A DNA stretch of 6,113 nucleotides, from contig JAKBAZ010000074.1 in NCBI GenBank assembly GCA_021826255.1, forward strand, positions 1-6,113, given 5' to 3'. The translations under genes were made by a program, and so were the position numbers. Positions 5,100 through 6,113 of the stretch are shown here, piece after piece. This DNA comes from Actinomycetes bacterium. GTDB taxonomy: Bacteria > Actinomycetota > Acidimicrobiia > Acidimicrobiales > RAAP-2. The notes beneath the pieces are model-generated. The model did no database searches and was not told the origin of the DNA. It worked only from the letters and a program-made list of their open reading frames with translations. The first letter of the stretch is position 1. Each line of letters begins with the position of its first letter.

Positions 5100-6113
5100 T
5101 CCGGCCGATCTCTGGGCCACACCCATACTCCATGTCGATCTCGACGCCTTTTTCGCCTCGGTCGAGATTTTGGATGATCCCACTTTGAAGGGACGACCCG
5201 TCTGCGTTGGGGGAGCCGGGGAGCGTGGCGTCATCGCTTCCGCGAGTTACGAGGCTCGCCGCTACGGGGTACGAAGCGCGATGGCCAGTTCGATGGCTCG
5301 GCGCCTCTGTCCTTCGCTCGTGATTCTCCCTGGACGATTCGACCGTTACGAGGAGTACTCACGCCACTTTCACGCCGTTCTCGACGACATCACGTGGTGC
5401 TCGGAAGCACTAGGTCTCGACGAGGCGTTCATCGATCTGACGCCCTCGCGGCGGGTCGTGGCCGATCCGCTCAGCGTCGCCGACACACTCCGGCGACGCC
5501 TACGCGAGGAGTTGGGGCTCGACTGCGCGATTGGAGTGGCCCGGAACAAGCTCTTCGCCAAACTGGGATCGAAGCGCGCGAAGCCACGCTTCTCGAGTTC
5601 GGGTGTCACCGCGGGGGCTGGCGTGCTCTGGGTGAGTCCCGAAGTGGAAGAGCGCTGGCTCGATCACTTGACGGTCCGGGAGCTGTGGGGAGTGGGTCCG
5701 GCCACTGAACGCAAACTCGCTCGTCTCGGAGTCACCCACGTGCGAGACCTACGCCGCTTAAATGTCGAACATCTCGCCCCCCATCTTGGAGACTCCCTCG
5801 CCGGCACGTTGCTCCAGTTCGCCGCGGGAGAGGACCCTCGAGTGGTGGAGAGTTCGCGGGGGGCCAAGACCCTGGGTCACGAGGAGACCTTCGCGGTGTC
5901 GCTCACTGAGGCGACGGCCATCGCGAGCGTCCTCAGACGCCACGCGGGAATCGTGGCCCGCGCCCTCCGAGAGCGTCAGTTTCTCGCCCGACGGGTGACG
6001 GTAATTGCTCGAGATGATGACCTCGTGACTCGATCTCGATCGCAAACGTTGTCGTTTGGTCTCGACGACGACGACGCCCTCGCCGACGTGGCCATCGCCC
6101 TCGGGTCCACGTT
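5080..6113 (+). CDS. dinB: DNA polymerase IV (DinB, Y-family translesion polymerase), 3' end cut by window edge
   Basis: This Y-family polymerase copies damaged DNA with low fidelity. The frame opens at GTG 5080, overlapping the deacetylase gene by 20 bp, and is still open after 344 residues at the right edge. The palm starts HVDLDAFFASVE (18-29), with metal ligand D20 and the steric-gate phenylalanine F25. ASYEARRYGVRSAM follows in the fingers. The second metal site reads LGLDEAFIDL with D114/E115; the serine usual two residues before the aspartate is glycine (G112). Next come GVARNKLFAK, the thumb helix-hairpin-helix WGVGPATERKL (from 203), and the little finger beginning GHEETF (267-271). 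The thumb resembles the actinobacterial DinX-type Pol IV. Only the last strands and any C-terminal clamp-binding peptide are missing. As the last visible gene of an operon with LexA boxes, it is probably damage-inducible. GTG 5080 is the only start seen upstream of the palm motif. Confidence 0.93.
   Translation, partial: MSSSPTSPADLWATPILHVDLDAFFASVEILDDPTLKGRPVCVGGAGERGVIASASYEARRYGVRSAMASSMARRLCPSLVILPGRFDRYEEYSRHFHAVLDDITWCSEALGLDEAFIDLTPSRRVVADPLSVADTLRRRLREELGLDCAIGVARNKLFAKLGSKRAKPRFSSSGVTAGAGVLWVSPEVEERWLDHLTVRELWGVGPATERKLARLGVTHVRDLRRLNVEHLAPHLGDSLAGTLLQFAAGEDPRVVESSRGAKTLGHEETFAVSLTEATAIASVLRRHAGIVARALRERQFLARRVTVIARDDDLVTRSRSQTLSFGLDDDDALADVAIALGST

Noticed and set aside
5394..5708. 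Plus-strand open frame of 104 codons inside dinB
   Set aside because: It is out of frame with a complete set of Pol IV motifs spanning the same bases.

Overview
The window is GC-rich, densely coded and entirely plus-strand. It carries seven protein genes, of which the first is cut by the left edge and the last by the right edge. Five of the six visible starts are best read as GTG. The SOS operators (GAAC-N4-GTTC core), an apparently leaderless nrdR, and the order LysM protein then nrdR all point to an actinobacterium. An Acidimicrobiia-like lineage is a plausible guess, but that is inference and not shown by any single sequence.

Region A (1-1309) is the end of a branched-chain amino acid / amide (HAAT-type) ABC importer operon. 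It holds the C-terminal three quarters of LivG and a complete LivF, joined by a stop/start overlap. The binding protein and permeases would lie to the left, outside the window.

Region B (1358-3402) is a translationally coupled two-gene module. The first gene encodes a short MoxR/CbbQ-type AAA+ ATPase. The second encodes a 444-residue protein with an N-terminal zincin-like HELMH motif and a C-terminal von Willebrand A (VWA) domain with a MIDAS DxSGS motif. AAA+/VWA pairs usually act as chaperone or metal-insertion machines. The target of this pair cannot be read from the window. A short hairpin precedes the module and overlaps its ribosome binding site.

Region C (3403-6113) is a probable LexA-controlled DNA-damage operon. 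Its promoter (TTGTAA, 17 bp, TAAAGT) has one SOS box exactly filling the -35/-10 spacer and a second just downstream of the -10. Together they form a near-continuous 18-bp inverted repeat with a 3-nt centre. Downstream lie four genes: a small membrane-anchored LysM protein of the DivS/ChiZ/YneA type (SOS cell-division inhibitor), nrdR (ribonucleotide reductase repressor, with its own likely leaderless promoter), a PIG-L/LmbE-family deacetylase, and dinB (DNA polymerase IV, overlapping the deacetylase gene by 20 bp and running off the right edge). The layout would link division arrest, dNTP supply control and translesion synthesis. lexA, which commonly sits next to the LysM gene in actinobacteria, is absent from the window; the AAA+/VWA pair occupies that side.

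No tRNA, rRNA, CRISPR array, insertion sequence or long gene-free stretch was seen. The largest gap between genes is 65 bp (3403-3467) and is filled by the SOS promoter.
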